Source: Agaribacterium sp. ZY112
Lineage (GTDB): Bacteria > Pseudomonadota > Gammaproteobacteria > Pseudomonadales > Cellvibrionaceae
Assembly (NCBI RefSeq): GCF_041346925.1
Contig: NZ_CP166840.1
Location: 1,982,501-2,046,500 of the forward strand
Direction: 5' to 3'
Length of the DNA: 64,000 nucleotides
Shown here: one piece after another, positions 63,349-64,000 of the stretch
Layout of the letters: each line of letters starts with the position of its first letter
Numbering within the stretch: the stretch's first letter is position 1
Notes under the pieces: model-generated
Seen by the model: the letters and a program-made list of their open reading frames with translations, nothing else
Databases searched by the model: none
Told to the model about the DNA's origin: nothing
Position numbers and translations under genes: made by a program

Positions 63349-64000
63349 TCGGCAATCGCGCCTTTGGCAATGCCTTCGTACGCCTTGACCTTGTAGCTGC
63401 TGTTTTTATCCGCTAGTTGTAATTGCTGTTGTAAGTGGCTAGCAATTAATTCAACGGTCGATTCGGTATCCATTAAATAGCATTGCGATTTTGGTAGGGA
63501 TAGGCGAAATGGGCCGTGCTGGGCTTGATACTGAAATAAATAGTTTTCGGCAATAAGTGGGTCTTGGCTGCAGTCTTCTTGGGTGCCAATGTAAATGTCT
63601 TTCCAGCGTCTAGCCCAAGCTTGCATTAGATCTGTGGCGGGCTCGCCATTGCGCCAGATTTCTATCTTGGAGCGGTGGCCGTGTGCAATGCGCTGGCAGT
63701 TTCCTAAATGTTTTTTTAGACCGTGGCTGTAGTGATAAAAGGGCCCATTTATTTGTTCTACTTCGAAGCGTAGCTGCAGTTTGATTACCGAGCTTGGGAA
63801 CATGGGTTTTAGCTCTGCTAAGCACCACTGAGCTACATATTCTGGATTAATAGCCGGAACGGGCAATAAAGCATGTGCGCTTGCTGGGGCTTTCGTGAGT
63901 AGTCGGCCTCGTTTGTAGTTCCACTCAAAGCTTTGTAGCTCGCCGTCAATAAGTTTGCCGAGGGCGCTGCTATTAGTTGGTACAAGCAATTTGTGATCGA
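63345..64000 (-). CDS. 6-pyruvoyl-tetrahydropterin/6-carboxytetrahydropterin synthase-like protein (partial)
   Basis: The frame continues past the window end: upstream of a possible TTG at 63989 the codons read DHK before LLVPTNSS, matching a 'DHKLLVP' block inside longer family members, so the true N-terminus is outside. PTPS traits in the visible part are an HGHRSKIEIWRNG segment with metal histidines, TDLMQAW and MDTESTVELIASHLQQQL, which holds the conserved glutamate-containing helix. A QueD-like role (queuosine precursor) or another pterin role is possible. Confidence 0.75.
   Translation of the reverse strand, partial: DHKLLVPTNSSALGKLIDGELQSFEWNYKRGRLLTKAPASAHALLPVPAINPEYVAQWCLAELKPMFPSSVIKLQLRFEVEQINGPFYHYSHGLKKHLGNCQRIAHGHRSKIEIWRNGEPATDLMQAWARRWKDIYIGTQEDCSQDPLIAENYLFQYQAQHGPFRLSLPKSQCYLMDTESTVELIASHLQQQLQLADKNSSYKVKAYEGIAKGAIAD

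Overview
The window comes from a Gammaproteobacterium, probably a marine, facultatively anaerobic one. The pointers are the enterobacterial-type 23S/5S rRNA, a Vibrio/Alteromonas-type MSHA pilus locus, PdxB, EpmC, Xni, bimodular QueF, AlaA, HrpA, MlaA and a pyruvate formate-lyase pair. Base composition is moderate and most genes are densely packed. The genus cannot be named from the sequence alone; a Cellvibrionales- or Alteromonadales-like bacterium is a guess.

Layout. 1-2014: the 3' end of an rRNA operon (partial 23S, 5S, terminator). 2015-4228: a sparsely coding, AT-rich stretch with a lone DXD glycosyltransferase and a csrA gene carrying a one-base frameshift. 4229-7730: pflA and pflB on the minus strand with an FNR-type box, divergent from dnaE. 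7731-22867: housekeeping and signalling genes (dnaE, accA, a chemoreceptor, hrpA, mlaA, a PilZ protein, a lone STAS protein, RNase II, trmL). 22975-39468: a complete-looking MSHA pilus operon (mshI to mshQ), starting with a possible 8-codon leader peptide and carrying a textbook intrinsic terminator inside the mshC coding sequence, just after the major pilin gene. 39512-42164: convergent gspA-gspB, which mirror the mshM-mshN pair. 42286-53151: small conserved genes, the epmC-xni-pdxB-methyltransferase operon, a PAS-GGDEF-EAL protein, alaA, and msrB coupled to a divergent Tag-fold glycosylase. 54218-54485: a tRNA-Glu/tRNA-Gly operon with a strong promoter. 54559-57072: an ABC exporter with queF. 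57143-59890: a membrane adenylate/guanylate cyclase and a coiled-coil membrane protein. 60044-60171: tRNA-Ser. 60172-63348: a formate/nitrite transporter behind a sigma-54-like promoter with two NtrC-type dyads, followed by a PP2C-kinase fusion. 63345-64000: a QueD-like protein cut by the window edge.

How the genes work together. Surface attachment is the dominant theme: the MSHA pilus machine, its probable c-di-GMP-binding ATPase MshE, a large LamG-containing MshQ, plus PilZ and GGDEF-EAL proteins that could tie piliation to c-di-GMP. Anaerobic carbon metabolism (pfl) and nitrogen supply (the transporter) each have a recognisable regulatory region. Two queuosine-type enzymes (QueF and the QueD-like protein) lie about 6 kb apart.

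No CRISPR array, insertion sequence, integrase or prophage was seen. The most notable signals are the terminator inside mshC, the NtrC/sigma-54 layout before the transporter, the frameshifted csrA and the Tag-fold protein that lacks base-recognition residues.
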